Shown here piece after piece: positions 1 through 11,300 of a DNA stretch of 64,000 bases; position 1 is the first letter of the stretch, and every line of letters begins with the position of its first letter. Under the pieces are notes generated by a model. That model searched no databases. It was given only the letters and a program-made list of their open reading frames with translations, and was not told the origin of the DNA. The DNA is from an uncultured Opitutaceae bacterium (GTDB lineage Bacteria > Verrucomicrobiota > Verrucomicrobiia > Opitutales > Opitutaceae). Both the position numbers and the translations under genes were made by a program. The DNA is taken from contig OX638348.1 in the NCBI GenBank assembly GCA_951813085.1, positions 248,001-312,000 of the forward strand, in the 5' to 3' direction.

Positions 1-1846
1 CTACATTACTGGTTAGCATATAAAACCTTGCGGGCCTTAAGTTCACATCCTTCTTTTTTTGATTTGGGAGGTGATTAAACCAGTTTTTTACTTGCCTGAA
101 AAATGAATGGCTATGTGTCAGAATAAAAAGCTGCCCTGAATCTTTTGTCCTTTCCTTCATGAATCCAAAGGCGTGGAAGAGTGCGTTGCTATCCAAACTT
201 GAGACCGGGTCATCGATGACGACGATACCATCCTCCAAGGAAAAGGACTTATCGCTGAGCGATTTCAGAAAGTATAAGAAAGTTATCGCCGTCCTCTCTC
301 CTTCGCTCAGATTTTTAGCTGGAGTTCCATTGCGGCTGATCTGGTAGCCATTGTCTTGAATTTCGAAGGTAAGCTCATTTCTGCCAAGGTAGGAACGGAT
401 ATCAGCATTCAGTTCATCAGCAGGTCTGAGGTGTTCTTCGATAGACTTTTCAATCTCGTGAATTTCAGTTTCTAATGCGGCAGCTTTATTTAAAGCCTCC
501 TTACGAGCGGTAGAGGCCAGATCAACTTTATTCCTTATCTGCTCATACTCCGCCAGACTTTGTGCAACCAGGGATTCTTCGATTGTTTTCCTCGCACCCT
601 TGATTACTGTTTCAAAATTGTCTGTCTCTTGGTTGTGTTTGCTTATCACCGCGTTTAAATCAGAAATCACTTTTATGTTGCCGACGACGACATCGAAACT
701 CCGCTCAATTGACTGGAATGGTGTTTGCGCCTTTTCTTTAAGGGCAGCAAGAAGGCTTTCCAGATATTCCTTGAGTCTGCCTATTTCGTCAGAAAAGTCT
801 CGGTGTTTAGTGTCGAACTCACTTTTGAAATGATTATACAGACCCAGTCGGTTTGGTGTGGCACATGATTTTAAAGATTCAATCGCTAGCTTCACGACCT
901 CAGACTCACTTTCGATCTCGCGAATTAATGCGTTGTATTTGTCGTTGAAGTGAGCTTCCAACTCCTGAATACGGCCATCAGGCAGAGGTTGGCCACAAAA
1001 GAGGCAATCATTGGAATTATCATTTTTATGCTTTGCCAGACCAGTTTTCACCCAGCCAGAAAGCTCTTGGTCGTTTTTGAGAGCTTCTATGACTGAAGAA
1101 ACTACTGTTTTCTTGAGCAAAGTAACGACTTGATCGGTCAATTGTTGGGTATCAGGGTAGCTAAAATTCAGAATTTGTAATTTATCGAGTCGGACCGACT
1201 CTTTCTTCTTTTTCTGCGCGTCGAGGTCAGATTCGTCCAGGATCCTTATTTTTTGCTTAGTATCAGGAAGCTCAAGCAGCTCATCACATTTCAACTGGTA
1301 AGTGCCCTTGTCATAATTGTTGTAAGGATTATTTCCACCTGATGATCTCAGTAATTCTTTGATGGATTTAGCCCGCTCCTTTTTTAAATCATCGAGAGCC
1401 TTTTCTGATTGGTGTTTCTCAGCCTCTTTTTTGCTACCTTCCTTCTCGACCTGGGCGCGATCCTTCTTGAGCTTTTCAACTTCTTTTTGCTTCTTGATAT
1501 TTTCTTCACCCAGGAAGAAGATGGGGGCTACCAAGCCATGACTGGTGAATACGTTATCGGCAATAAAGTCTTTATTGAAGACGCGGGCTTGAGGAAGCCC
1601 TTGAGCCGTTGAGAGAGCCGCCCCATCCACCTTACTTCCGGATATGACGAATTCGACCTCACCTTCTGTAACGCTCTCTCTCTTTTCGATTAACCGGAAT
1701 AAATTAGAAAGTGTCGATTTGCCGGAGCCATTCCAGCCATAGAACAAGTTCTTATCCTTAAAATCGCACAGCTCATCAGGCCAGTCGAATTCACGGAAGA
1801 TCCTGTAGTTTTTAATTTTACTTATTCGCTCAGTCGCCATTTTCAT
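1..1846 (-). CDS. AAA_13 family ATPase, RloC/PrrC-like (partial, runs off left edge)
   Basis: The minus-strand frame is open from an ATG at 1846 (a second in-frame ATG at 1840) to the left edge, so the C-terminus is missing. Visible parts: a Walker A motif GWNGSGKST at residues 37-45, a long charged coiled-coil middle, a zinc-hook-like CLFCGQ (Cys281 and Cys284), an ABC-type signature LSEGERTAITFLY near residue 510, a Walker B VVIDDPVSSLDS near 545, and an H-loop THSH. This layout fits the AAA_13 family, which includes the anticodon nucleases PrrC and RloC. In those proteins the nuclease residues lie C-terminal to the ATPase, beyond this window, so nuclease activity cannot be judged. It is the last visible gene of the defence operon, 59 bases after the helicase. 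A role as a suicide effector backing up the methylase system is inferred from the PrrC precedent. Confidence 0.85.
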   Translation of the reverse strand, partial: MKMATERISKIKNYRIFREFDWPDELCDFKDKNLFYGWNGSGKSTLSNLFRLIEKRESVTEGEVEFVISGSKVDGAALSTAQGLPQARVFNKDFIADNVFTSHGLVAPIFFLGEENIKKQKEVEKLKKDRAQVEKEGSKKEAEKHQSEKALDDLKKERAKSIKELLRSSGGNNPYNNYDKGTYQLKCDELLELPDTKQKIRILDESDLDAQKKKKESVRLDKLQILNFSYPDTQQLTDQVVTLLKKTVVSSVIEALKNDQELSGWVKTGLAKHKNDNSNDCLFCGQPLPDGRIQELEAHFNDKYNALIREIESESEVVKLAIESLKSCATPNRLGLYNHFKSEFDTKHRDFSDEIGRLKEYLESLLAALKEKAQTPFQSIERSFDVVVGNIKVISDLNAVISKHNQETDNFETVIKGARKTIEESLVAQSLAEYEQIRNKVDLASTARKEALNKAAALETEIHEIEKSIEEHLRPADELNADIRSYLGRNELTFEIQDNGYQISRNGTPAKNLSEGERTAITFLYFLKSLSDKSFSLEDGIVVIDDPVSSLDSNALFHAFGFMKERTKDSGQLFILTHSHSFFRQVKNWFNHLPNQKKKDVNLRPARFYMLTSNV

Positions 1847-1905
1847 ACCCTGTAGTTTTAAAGAGCGAAACCATGCTTGTCTGATTTAGAACCCTTGATA
1901 TTCCG

Positions 1906-4656
1906 CTACTTTACTTCACTCCACCCAGACATCATCAATTCAGTAAAATCACGGCGTGAAAGTACGTTTGAGCAGTCACGCCAATCGTTCTCCGATGGAG
2001 ACATGCTTTCGGTATAACGAAGATCGAAGCCATTAGCCTGTTTCTGGGCGTAAATATATTCATCCATTTTTTCGCCCATGGTTTCAATGTCCTCAATCCA
2101 CTCATCTCGAATGGTATCGGGTAAGGAGCCAAATAAGTTGTAACGGTCCTGCATTCGCTCGGACAGTTTTTCATAAACCTTCTCATCGACGGTTTGTTCG
2201 TTGACGAGATTGAGCATGCCGACTTTTTCTCGCACCTGCCCAAAACGCTTAATTCGGCCAATGCGCTGCTCCAGTTTGGTCGGATTCCATGGCAAATCAA
2301 CATTGATAAGCGCACCCAGAGTCTGTAGATTTAAACCCTCACAGGCAGCATCAGTGGCAACCATGATTTCAAGTTGATGCTCTGCGACCATGCGTTTAAG
2401 CGTTTCCCTTTCAATATTGACGCTATCACCTTTCTGATAAAGTCGGCTTCTGCCTGCACCTGCGTATAAACCTACAGGCTGATCTAAGTATCGAACGGCT
2501 AACGAATCGGCGACCCATTTCGCGGTGTCGTAATACTGACTGAAAATAATTACACCAAACTTCAGCCATTTTTCCTTCTCAAGATAATGAATGACGGCGT
2601 TGAGTTTGGGATCTTCTTCGATGCGCTCAAGTCTGGCTATCATGCGTTCCAGAACGGCGACTTCATCCGGGCTTTCGGCCTTGACTTCTATTAGCTGTTC
2701 GTCACTTTCTTCCCGCACTGTACGTCCTTCCAGTAGCATGCGGGCCGTATTCAATCCGGCAACAATACTCGAGCAAATGCGTTGCTCCATCAGGTTTTTC
2801 ATGAAACCGCTGCCTTTTCCACTTTGAGCAAGGGCTTTGCCAAAGTGCCGCGCTTCAGCATATGCCTGCCGGAAGTCCTCGCTTGTTCTCAGTGCTTTAC
2901 CCTCGAATAAGCTGTTAAATTGGTGAACTTCCTTCGCCAACTCTCGGTCAGGGTGAACATCCACGCCGATGCGAGGTAGCAGCCCGGCATCTTCAAGAGT
3001 TACCCGTTTGCGCAAAACGATGTGACGGATAAAAGGGTTTTCCCGTTGAAAAAAGCTGGCGCCTGCAATATCTCTGTCCAATTCATCTTCAAGGTATTCC
3101 AAGGAGTCATCAGACAGATCGGATAACGTGCTTTTTATATCCCACTTGTCATTCTGATTAATTAATCCAATATCCTGACGAAGAGAGCTGAATAGACGAC
3201 GTGCATATTGTTCGTTGGTCGAATCAACAACGGGCAAAGGTGAGCGAAGCAGCTCCCAGGCAAAACTGGGTTCAATGACTCGTTGCTCACCGGCCAATAT
3301 TGGCAGCACCTCCGGTGGGCGATGCCATTTGGCAAAATCATTACCAAGGACGAAATTGCCGCCTCCCTGATGCAGGATGCCAATCAAGTCCCACAAGTCA
3401 TCAGGGCGGGTTTGAATGGGCGTTGCTGTTCCCAAAATGACATGGTCAGATCGCGCGGCGATTTCACGCATAAAGGCGAGCAATTCGTTGTGAGAGCCTG
3501 CATCTTTACCGAAGCCCTGCCTGCTTCGTGCCTTATGCGCCTCATCTAAAATGGCCACGCCAAAGCGTAATCCAAGGAGGTGCTGTTTTTCAAGAGAATC
3601 GCTCATCATCAAGCCTGTTGATACGATCCCCACACGAAGTGGGCACTTTGCAATATGCTCCTGTCCAGCAGGTGAGATGATCCGTCCTTCAGGGTCCAGC
3701 CAGGCTTTCTTTTGGGTTTGCCACCTGGCACAAGGGATGCCTAGCTTGTCGATCATTTCAACTTGCCACTGCTCACAGAGAGTGGCTGGGGCAAAAATAA
3801 TAACTGGCTTACGCTTTTTGTTCTCTCTATCACTGAGCAAACACAGGGAAAGCGCTGCAGTGGCCATCGACAGGGTTTTGCCAAGCCCGACTTCATCCGC
3901 AATCAGTAAGCGTACAATGCCGTGGTTGTGGTAATGGCGGACGCACTCGCTGACAAACCCTTGTTGCCAGGGCTGCAAAGAAAAGCCTTGGCGATAAAGC
4001 GGCGACTCAATCAGCGCCGCAGGTGCAATATCATCGTCTTCGACAATATCTTCAAACAGCACCTCTCTACGAGAGCCACGGCGTTTAACTTCACGGATAA
4101 CCGCTTCAGGCAGTGGGCGGGCAGCGTTCCATAAATACTCGAACTCCTGCTCAATCCATTGCACGCCTTCTGGCGATTCGTCTTCCCACAGGATTTCATA
4201 ATGACGCTGCCAGCCACTGCTGGTTTCGTTCATGGAGCCAATGAAGCCAATTTTTCTTCCATCGGCTAATTCAATAACGCCGGCTTTGCCATGCAAAAAG
4301 CTGCAAATACTATCTGGAGCTACTCTAATTACCTGACCGTGTTTGGCGAGAAAGCTGTCGAGGCGACGATAGCGATCACGGTTCAGCAGGCTTTCGGTTT
4401 CTATATCCTGCTCATTCCATCGGCCAATCATCTTGGACTCGCGTAGTTGAGCCACTTTCAGGTCGTCAGGATGGATATCAACATTACAGACGATTTTTAC
4501 ATCCGGAATAGACTCAATCAGCTCATTGGCCACCTCAAACAGCGAGCTCGTAAAATAACCTGCAATGCGCTTATAACTGCGAGCACCTTTGAGATGCTCC
4601 AGCAGGAAGCTACGGTCGAGCCTATGGGTGCGCGAGGAAAATCGACGAATGCTCAT
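1906..4656 (-). CDS. PLD-domain SNF2-like helicase of a DUF499/DUF1156 defence system
   Basis: The protein has 916 residues. An N-terminal phospholipase D-like domain carries HGK at 122-124 and GSMN at 140-143, the HxK and GSxN elements of one PLD half-site. A superfamily 2 helicase core follows: Walker A in DEVGLGKT at 254-261, DEAH at 371-374, and a C-terminal helicase half ending in a QRIGRIKRFGQ motif VI near residue 785. The family is known as the phospholipase D-like anti-phage protein found with DUF1156 methylases (name recalled, not searched). It probably translocates on and perhaps cleaves foreign DNA, which is inference. It sits between the methylase (60-base gap) and the AAA_13 gene, all on one strand. 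It also resembles DISARM DrmD in general layout, but drmA and drmB are not present in the window. Confidence 0.88.
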   Translation of the reverse strand: MSIRRFSSRTHRLDRSFLLEHLKGARSYKRIAGYFTSSLFEVANELIESIPDVKIVCNVDIHPDDLKVAQLRESKMIGRWNEQDIETESLLNRDRYRRLDSFLAKHGQVIRVAPDSICSFLHGKAGVIELADGRKIGFIGSMNETSSGWQRHYEILWEDESPEGVQWIEQEFEYLWNAARPLPEAVIREVKRRGSRREVLFEDIVEDDDIAPAALIESPLYRQGFSLQPWQQGFVSECVRHYHNHGIVRLLIADEVGLGKTLSMATAALSLCLLSDRENKKRKPVIIFAPATLCEQWQVEMIDKLGIPCARWQTQKKAWLDPEGRIISPAGQEHIAKCPLRVGIVSTGLMMSDSLEKQHLLGLRFGVAILDEAHKARSRQGFGKDAGSHNELLAFMREIAARSDHVILGTATPIQTRPDDLWDLIGILHQGGGNFVLGNDFAKWHRPPEVLPILAGEQRVIEPSFAWELLRSPLPVVDSTNEQYARRLFSSLRQDIGLINQNDKWDIKSTLSDLSDDSLEYLEDELDRDIAGASFFQRENPFIRHIVLRKRVTLEDAGLLPRIGVDVHPDRELAKEVHQFNSLFEGKALRTSEDFRQAYAEARHFGKALAQSGKGSGFMKNLMEQRICSSIVAGLNTARMLLEGRTVREESDEQLIEVKAESPDEVAVLERMIARLERIEEDPKLNAVIHYLEKEKWLKFGVIIFSQYYDTAKWVADSLAVRYLDQPVGLYAGAGRSRLYQKGDSVNIERETLKRMVAEHQLEIMVATDAACEGLNLQTLGALINVDLPWNPTKLEQRIGRIKRFGQVREKVGMLNLVNEQTVDEKVYEKLSERMQDRYNLFGSLPDTIRDEWIEDIETMGEKMDEYIYAQKQANGFDLRYTESMSPSENDWRDCSNVLSRRDFTELMMSGWSEVK

Positions 4657-4716
4657 TTATGATGAATCTCCATCCGTGGTCGCTATTGAGTGATTAAATT
4701 CATTGGCGCTCTCGCT

Positions 4717-7700
4717 TCATTGACCTAGCGCTCGCATATTCTCAAGGCGTGCACCCAATACTTCAGCCACATCGCGGGTAGCTTTCTCCGACGCTTTCTT
4801 TTCGATGAAGGTCAACATATCGATCAATATCGGCCTCACCTCCATGAAGTCTGGTAGTTCCGCCTGCAACTGACTGATCACGGTTTGAGGCTCTTTTTCA
4901 CTGAGTATCTGCTGCAAGCCAATGACCAAGTGCCCAAGCCAGGTTGCCCCGATCTCGGTGCTGTCCGTCAGGTCGCGTGAGGCAAACTCGGGTATCCGCT
5001 TCAGCTGCGCCTTGTTGGCGGTCATGTTGCCCATCACCCGGCCGTAGTCTTCTACCCTGAATGCCTTGGCAAAGTTCTGGTAGTTGTCGAGCTTCGAGGC
5101 ACCGGTGGTTTCAATATCCATCATGCGCAAATAGAAGCGTTGAATGCCGTTAATTTTTTGCCAGGTGTCGGCTGACAAGCCTTCAGGTACTAGCAAGCTA
5201 TTAGCGGCTTCGGCAGCTTGTTGCACGATTTCATCAACAACGGTCACTTCACCCTTGGTCCGCGGCCGTAGGGCAAAGCTGGTTACATCCTCGCCGCCAA
5301 TATGGGTATAAGACGTCAGCACCTTCAGTGCTGCTGCGTAACCGGCCATTTGCAGGTCTGAATCGTTAAAGACGGGCTCACCCAACTTATCTTTAACCTC
5401 ATCGTTAAGGTGCATCATGGTTTCGATCTGGCGCTTTACTTCGGCGCGAACAGCAGGTAGCAGTCGCTGCTTAAAGCCCGCGTTTTCACCGGCAGGCCGC
5501 TTGCGTAGCATCAAAATGACGGTGCCTTGCACGTAACCGCCTTTTTTAAGCTCTGAGGTTGTTTCCGTGGCTATGTACCAGGCACCGACAACCTGAAGGC
5601 CTGCCGCCCAGAATATGCCAATCATGTCTGACCAAACGCCGGTATCCTGGTGGGTAAACATCACGCACTGCATGCCGTTATCGGGCATATGGTCTGCCAT
5701 GGCCTTATAGGCGCTAACCATGCCTTTGCGGAAATCATCCCCCGAGCCCTTGATGGCTAAGGCGCGACGGGAATCCCAGGTCCATTCATCGAATGGCTTG
5801 GGTGGGTTACTGCGTAGCCAGGCAATAAAAAATTCGGTGATCTCATGGTAATGAACCGCATCAGCATATGGTGGATCAGTAACATAGATATCACTAACCG
5901 TATCAATATTCCTTGCATCAATGTTTTTAACGCCACGATATGAGCTAATAGATTCAAATCGTGGGGCGCTAATTTTCCACGGTGTTGCACTAAAGGACCT
6001 GTTTGCCCAGTTAAAAATAGTTTTCAATGCTTGGTTGTCAAAAGTCGATTTCGCTCCGCCATCTCCTCCTGATTGCGAAGTTGCCCACCTACAAGACTTT
6101 GAATTGTTGTCTACGAACTTACTTACAATTAACGGATGTAATTGGGGGAATTCTGGAGTTGGATTCTTCAGAATAATGGTGAGATACAAAAGAACTCTTG
6201 GGGTAAACATGTGATGCCAATATGTCCAACCATTGGTACGTATTGGCCCTTCATTTTCTTTCCCTGTTTCTATGTGCATATCCGAAATAAGGCCAGCATT
6301 CTGCATGCCTTTAAAATTTAACCTCACTAGCTCAGTAATTCTTTCTTCTCGATCCAAGTCGGCCTTGGTGACAGATGAGAAGAAAGTATCCGGTCTGCTT
6401 GAGTTCAGGGTTCTCTTTTCATACCATTGGATTGCATATAGGCGCTCTTGAAGTATATCCTCTTCTGAAGGCATGAAATCATCTGCATTCCATAATCTAA
6501 GGCTGTTCTGAGTTACGCCATTTTCGTCCCTATATTCCCCTCGGATTGTTTTGATAGGTGTTCGATACTTTTTTCCATCTAGTTCATAAACTAGATCACC
6601 GCCTTGTATCGTACCTTCTGCCGCTTCGTTGAGTTCTGAATGGGAGACACCTGTTTTAACCTCAATATCAAAGCGCCTGTTTGTGTGGTCTGGAATGAGT
6701 TGGGCTACTACATTTCGTTTGGTTGAGATTACCCAGCTAGGACAAATCGGAACCATCCAGCCAGTTTCTGGACATCTTGTCTCTAGGCAATATAGAAATG
6801 CTTTCGCTCTGTTTCCTTTGTCATCTTCATCAATCTTTAAGGCCAGAATTTCGTCTTCAACTTTCTTGGCCCACTCATTTAATAGCTGGTTAATAGTGTC
6901 GGCATTATTTTGATTCGACCCAACAACATTCAAGGCTCCCCAAGTAAGCATACATGCAACCGGATTTAGGTCCGAGGCATATGCATCACATCCCATTCTC
7001 GCAGCTTCAAATGGAATTGATCCGCCTCCGCTGAAAGTATCGCTAACTATTGGGCGATGGCCATAGCGAAGCACACCCAGCTGCTCAACAAATTCTTGGG
7101 TTGACGATGTGTTGACACCATAGCTTTTTAAGTGGGTATTGACCCTTGACCAAATGTGTTCGTAGAGCCAATCCTGATCCACTTCCTCCGGCCTTTTGCA
7201 GAGACTGGCCTTTGCCTCATAGCCATCAATGGTTTCCAGATATTCGCGATAAATTGCCAGCTTTTCAGTTTCCTCAATATCGCGACGCCAACGCAGCTTT
7301 AAACCGAGAGCGTCGCTATTGATTGGAAACTGCAGGGTGTCGACATCATTGAATTTATCGTCGGTGACTTTGACATTGTGACTAAGATAATCCCAGGGAT
7401 TATGGAGCTGAATGCGCGCAGCGATTTCTGCGGGCTTAATGTTATTTTGAATGAGGGCGCGTTTGGCGAGGCTTTCGATATCAAAGCCCATCAGCATTTC
7501 GAATATTTCTAAATCTTTTTCGGTGTCTTCGGTTTGAGGTAAAAGACAGCCTAGTATTACAGACCTCACCAAAATTAATGGCTTTCGCCCCTTCCAATAA
7601 GAGCCCAAACCAGTCAATGTCTGAGCCGCGACCGCTTTACGTTCAGCCTGAGCCTCGTATGATATTTTTTGCGCGGGGTATGCGGCTTCAATGAGAGCGG

Positions 7701-7737
7701 GTGCATCCTTCAGCGCGAATGGAGTTAACTCTGCCAT
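4717..7737 (-). CDS. DUF1156 domain DNA adenine-type methyltransferase
   Basis: The protein has 1006 residues and is the modification component of the defence operon. An N-terminal DUF1156 region leads into an S-adenosylmethionine motif DTFSGGGSIPFEAARMG starting at residue 233. The catalytic DPPY of amino-methyltransferases is at 621-624 in TDPPYADAVHYHE. The order (SAM motif before DPPY) and the size match COG1743 adenine-specific methylases. The start abuts the DUF3780 stop codon with no gap, so the two are probably translationally coupled. By analogy with restriction-modification, it likely marks self DNA so that the helicase and ATPases act on unmarked phage DNA. Target sequence and base cannot be read from the protein. 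Confidence 0.9.
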   Translation of the reverse strand: MAELTPFALKDAPALIEAAYPAQKISYEAQAERKAVAAQTLTGLGSYWKGRKPLILVRSVILGCLLPQTEDTEKDLEIFEMLMGFDIESLAKRALIQNNIKPAEIAARIQLHNPWDYLSHNVKVTDDKFNDVDTLQFPINSDALGLKLRWRRDIEETEKLAIYREYLETIDGYEAKASLCKRPEEVDQDWLYEHIWSRVNTHLKSYGVNTSSTQEFVEQLGVLRYGHRPIVSDTFSGGGSIPFEAARMGCDAYASDLNPVACMLTWGALNVVGSNQNNADTINQLLNEWAKKVEDEILALKIDEDDKGNRAKAFLYCLETRCPETGWMVPICPSWVISTKRNVVAQLIPDHTNRRFDIEVKTGVSHSELNEAAEGTIQGGDLVYELDGKKYRTPIKTIRGEYRDENGVTQNSLRLWNADDFMPSEEDILQERLYAIQWYEKRTLNSSRPDTFFSSVTKADLDREERITELVRLNFKGMQNAGLISDMHIETGKENEGPIRTNGWTYWHHMFTPRVLLYLTIILKNPTPEFPQLHPLIVSKFVDNNSKSCRWATSQSGGDGGAKSTFDNQALKTIFNWANRSFSATPWKISAPRFESISSYRGVKNIDARNIDTVSDIYVTDPPYADAVHYHEITEFFIAWLRSNPPKPFDEWTWDSRRALAIKGSGDDFRKGMVSAYKAMADHMPDNGMQCVMFTHQDTGVWSDMIGIFWAAGLQVVGAWYIATETTSELKKGGYVQGTVILMLRKRPAGENAGFKQRLLPAVRAEVKRQIETMMHLNDEVKDKLGEPVFNDSDLQMAGYAAALKVLTSYTHIGGEDVTSFALRPRTKGEVTVVDEIVQQAAEAANSLLVPEGLSADTWQKINGIQRFYLRMMDIETTGASKLDNYQNFAKAFRVEDYGRVMGNMTANKAQLKRIPEFASRDLTDSTEIGATWLGHLVIGLQQILSEKEPQTVISQLQAELPDFMEVRPILIDMLTFIEKKASEKATRDVAEVLGARLENMRALGQ

Positions 7738-8364
7738 TTAATATTCGTCTCCAAACAGGTCCAGATAAGGCACACCTGACTCCTGTATTTGATTGCGTAC
7801 AATCTTGCGTTCGCGTGGTTTTAACTGCTCGCTTTGTGCGACGTCGCCCAGCGCATGACGCAATGCCATGCGCCAGCCTTTCTCACCATCATTAATGCCG
7901 CCGGTGCTCATGGCGGTCATGCCAAACAACCACCATCGTTCTTCTGGCCTCAGTGCCAGCCAGTTGCGCACGGCCACCGATATTTTTTCCATTTCCCTGC
8001 CTTCTACAGCCCAGGCCAACACACATAGCTCTTTGCCCAGCAAACGATCCACAACGTTTTCGCCTACTTTCCAGGAGGCGGTTTTGACATCGTGGTTCTT
8101 CAGTCTGGCATTGAAGGTGCGTTGTACCTCAGCGCGAATGGCTGTCCATCGAGGGCGGTCTAATAACACGCGATCAATGACGGCAAACTCATCGCTTTGC
8201 GCCTGCAAGCCAAGGTACTCACTGATTTGCACCTTGCCAGTGTTTGCCTTCGGAATAATCACTTTAAAGTGGTGAGGGTCGCTGGTGGCAGGCACACCAA
8301 AGCCAAGCGTTGCATGTTTCACCGCCGTCTTGGTTGTCCTTGATGTTGCCTTTGCCATATTCAT
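7738..8364 (-). CDS. DUF3780 domain protein
   Basis: A 208-residue protein between the DUF499 ATPase (17-base gap) and the DUF1156 methylase (stop and start adjacent). The composition is soluble, with no signal peptide or membrane segment. Conserved-looking aromatic stretches include a WALRPEERWW-like region around residue 130. I assign DUF3780 from overall sequence and its fixed position in DUF499-DUF3780-DUF1156 operons. No catalytic motif is evident, and its biochemical role is unknown to me. It may be a specificity or bridging subunit, which is inference from context only. Confidence 0.8.
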   Translation of the reverse strand: MNMAKATSRTTKTAVKHATLGFGVPATSDPHHFKVIIPKANTGKVQISEYLGLQAQSDEFAVIDRVLLDRPRWTAIRAEVQRTFNARLKNHDVKTASWKVGENVVDRLLGKELCVLAWAVEGREMEKISVAVRNWLALRPEERWWLFGMTAMSTGGINDGEKGWRMALRHALGDVAQSEQLKPRERKIVRNQIQESGVPYLDLFGDEY

Positions 8365-8381
8365 AACCCCTGTTTTGGCGA

Positions 8382-11300
8382 TTACTCGTCTTGAGCAATG
8401 TCGCCAGGTTTCAACTCAATGCCAACTAACCTGGCGAACTCTTTGGCTTCAAAGCCATTTTCAAAGTCGATACCGTCTCTAACCGCAATCGAGACATTGG
8501 CATCCGCTTCGTTCAATACGTCCCGCAGACTATTCACCGTTTCCTCAATCATCGTGGCGGTGATATGTCGCTCGCCAAAGCGAATGCCAACCGTATTTTC
8601 ACCTTCACCAATTTCAATACGCACACCTTTAAAGCGCGTGTTCGCCTGGTCTTTGAAGCGGTTGATAACCGTGAATACTTTTTCTGTGGTATCGAGCGGA
8701 ACACGCTTGCCACTGTTCAAACGCGCGGGCTTGGTGTCATCAATTTGCACCGTTTTGTCACCGCTATGCGGAATCTGGAAGTCGGCCGTTTTGGTTGCTT
8801 CACCCGATTTTGCATAAACCAGCAAGCGGGCAGCTTCCGAGCCCACCTCAAACGAATCGCTGTAGGGATTTCCGTCTTTCGGATTCGAGCCGTCCAACGT
8901 GTAGTACATGTCGGCTTTCGGCGTACACTGCAAGGTAACCTTGCGCTTGTCTGCGGATGGGTCGATTTGATGCCTGATTTTCAGATCAGCCAGCCATCGA
9001 GTGGCAGAGCCGCTCTCATACTTTCCGGTCGGGTCGGCGACTTTGAAGTAGAGAGTGCCTTCTGTCGTACTGAAGTTCTCCGGATCATCAATTTTTGGAT
9101 CTGTCTCCAGTACTTCTGGTTTGGTTGAGTAATAAATAATCGGGCTTTCGCCTGCGTTTCTCGGTGTCAGACTAATCAAGGTTTCGCCAGTCTCCGGGCT
9201 GGTCCCTACCAGCGAAACGTTGACGCTGGTTTTTTCTTTAGGGAAGGGGCCTTTTTCAATGTAGCCGTCTTCCCCTAAACGCCAGCGCCCCTGCTTGAGG
9301 GCTTCGGTTTTCAGTGTGTCCATACCGCCGCTGCCGGGCATCCAAGGCCAGCCTGGATTGCACTTGGCTCGGTTGACCACGTCTTTCCACGGCGTACGAC
9401 GGTTACTTGCGCCGGAAGGCCATAGTTCAGATTCGGCCATAGCAAAATACTGGCCGAAGTCATCTTTCAGATCTGCGGCCATCTTATAGTTGGCTCGGGG
9501 ATCTGCCATCAGACCTTCAATTTGAGCCTCGGCAGATTGGTCGCCTTCGCCGACTTTCAAACCATTGTCGATGGTGACTTTGAGCAGCCGCTCTGAACTA
9601 TCGAGCTCATCAATACCTGGGAAGAGTATGGTGTTGTATGCCGCTGACAAGGCTTTGGTAAAGCGGCCCTCAGCCTCTTCCAGCCTGTCGCGGGCTTCTT
9701 CATGCAAGGTGTCACCGGCCTTTAGGCGCTTTTCTATTTGTTCGATGGCATACAACTCACGTAGGCGATCTTCGACTGCATCCGCCATGAGACTGTCCTG
9801 TCCAGTGAGTACCAGCAGGTTGTTCTTTTCTTGCTGAAACTCAAAGAAATTGGTGAGTTCGCGGGGCGGTACCTTGCCATCAGGCTTGATCACGATCAGG
9901 ACGCGAGGACCACTCAATTTAAGCTCGTCCATGCGCGGTAGAATCTGTACTTCCTGGTAGGCATTGCGGCGATTGGGTTGCAGGATTCCATTGAGCCGAT
10001 TGATTAAGGCCTGATCAATTTTAGGCTGCGGTATTTCTTTCGCGTTACGCTCAATCTGCCGCGATAGGTTTTCAGTTTCTTTGATGAAGAAGCGCTGGTC
10101 TTCGCGGTGTAAATACCAGGCTTGCTCACGTAGTTTCTGGAGCGCATCAAGGAACTCATCCGCTTTACGATTGGGTGCTGCAAGGAACTCAATGACTTCA
10201 CTTTCCGACAGGCCAATGCGCCCACCCACTGCACGTGACAATGAAGAGGCAAGCAGTAGAGTCATTAATTGGCTGGCTGCATCGTTACTGAGCTCGCTAC
10301 CGATGTTTTCGGCAATGGCGTCACCTTTGTCTGCAATGTCTCGGGTGACCGCTGGAATCAGTTTGGGCGAGATTCGTTCTATCTCATCCTTAACTTGCTC
10401 GTCATTGAGGTCCAGGTGCTGCGTGCCGACAAGGAATACATCGTCTGTCTGGCGTTGCTTCACGCTTTTGAGCAAACGAGCGGTAAACTGCATTAGGCCA
10501 CGCGTTTGTCTGAAACCTTCGTTCTCTTTAAACAGGGCTACCAGATGCTTGAATGATGGATGGAATGGATAGGTCTCTCTTACCTGCTCAGCAATTTGCT
10601 CGATACTTGAAGCAATGATGTATCCGCCATCTTCGGCCTTTTTGACTTGTTGTGCGTACTCCTCAGCGACATCGCTGATTGTTTGTTCATCTGGCAACTC
10701 ATCAATCAGTCGCTTTTTTAGGATTTCATAGATTTCATTACCCGATAGCTGCACCGGCGTAATGGTCATCGACTGTCGGCGGGTTTCTTGCTGCAGGTTC
10801 GAAATGGCTTCTTTTAGCGCCTTGGTTTGGGCGCCATAACTGCTTGTCAAGTTGGCAATGACGATACAGCAGTTCGGAAGTTCCAGCGCTGCACTCATCA
10901 AGGTGCTCAGGCTGTACACCACCATGTTGGCGAGCGTGCCGGAGCCGTAGACCTGAGTGCTTGCGTTATCCAGGTAAGGTGGAAGCTCGTCGATCATAAT
11001 CAGCGTGGGGGTGTCACCGATGATCTCTTTCCACTTTTGCTGGTCAACAGACTTTGGGCCATTTACCCAGTGTTCTTTGATTTTTTCGGACTCACCCAGC
11101 TGAGTGGCAATTTCACCCCAGATATAGTTGTCAGGATTATTGCGGCCGTTAAACGCTGCGATTCGTGCATTGCCGAAGTCCAGGCGTTCATTTAAGTCGG
11201 CAGGCAGAACTTCGGGACGTAGATACGCTTGTTTCGCCAGCAGTCCCAGTGCAATCATCATATGGGTTTTACCACCACCCATGGCTTGGGTAAGTTCGAA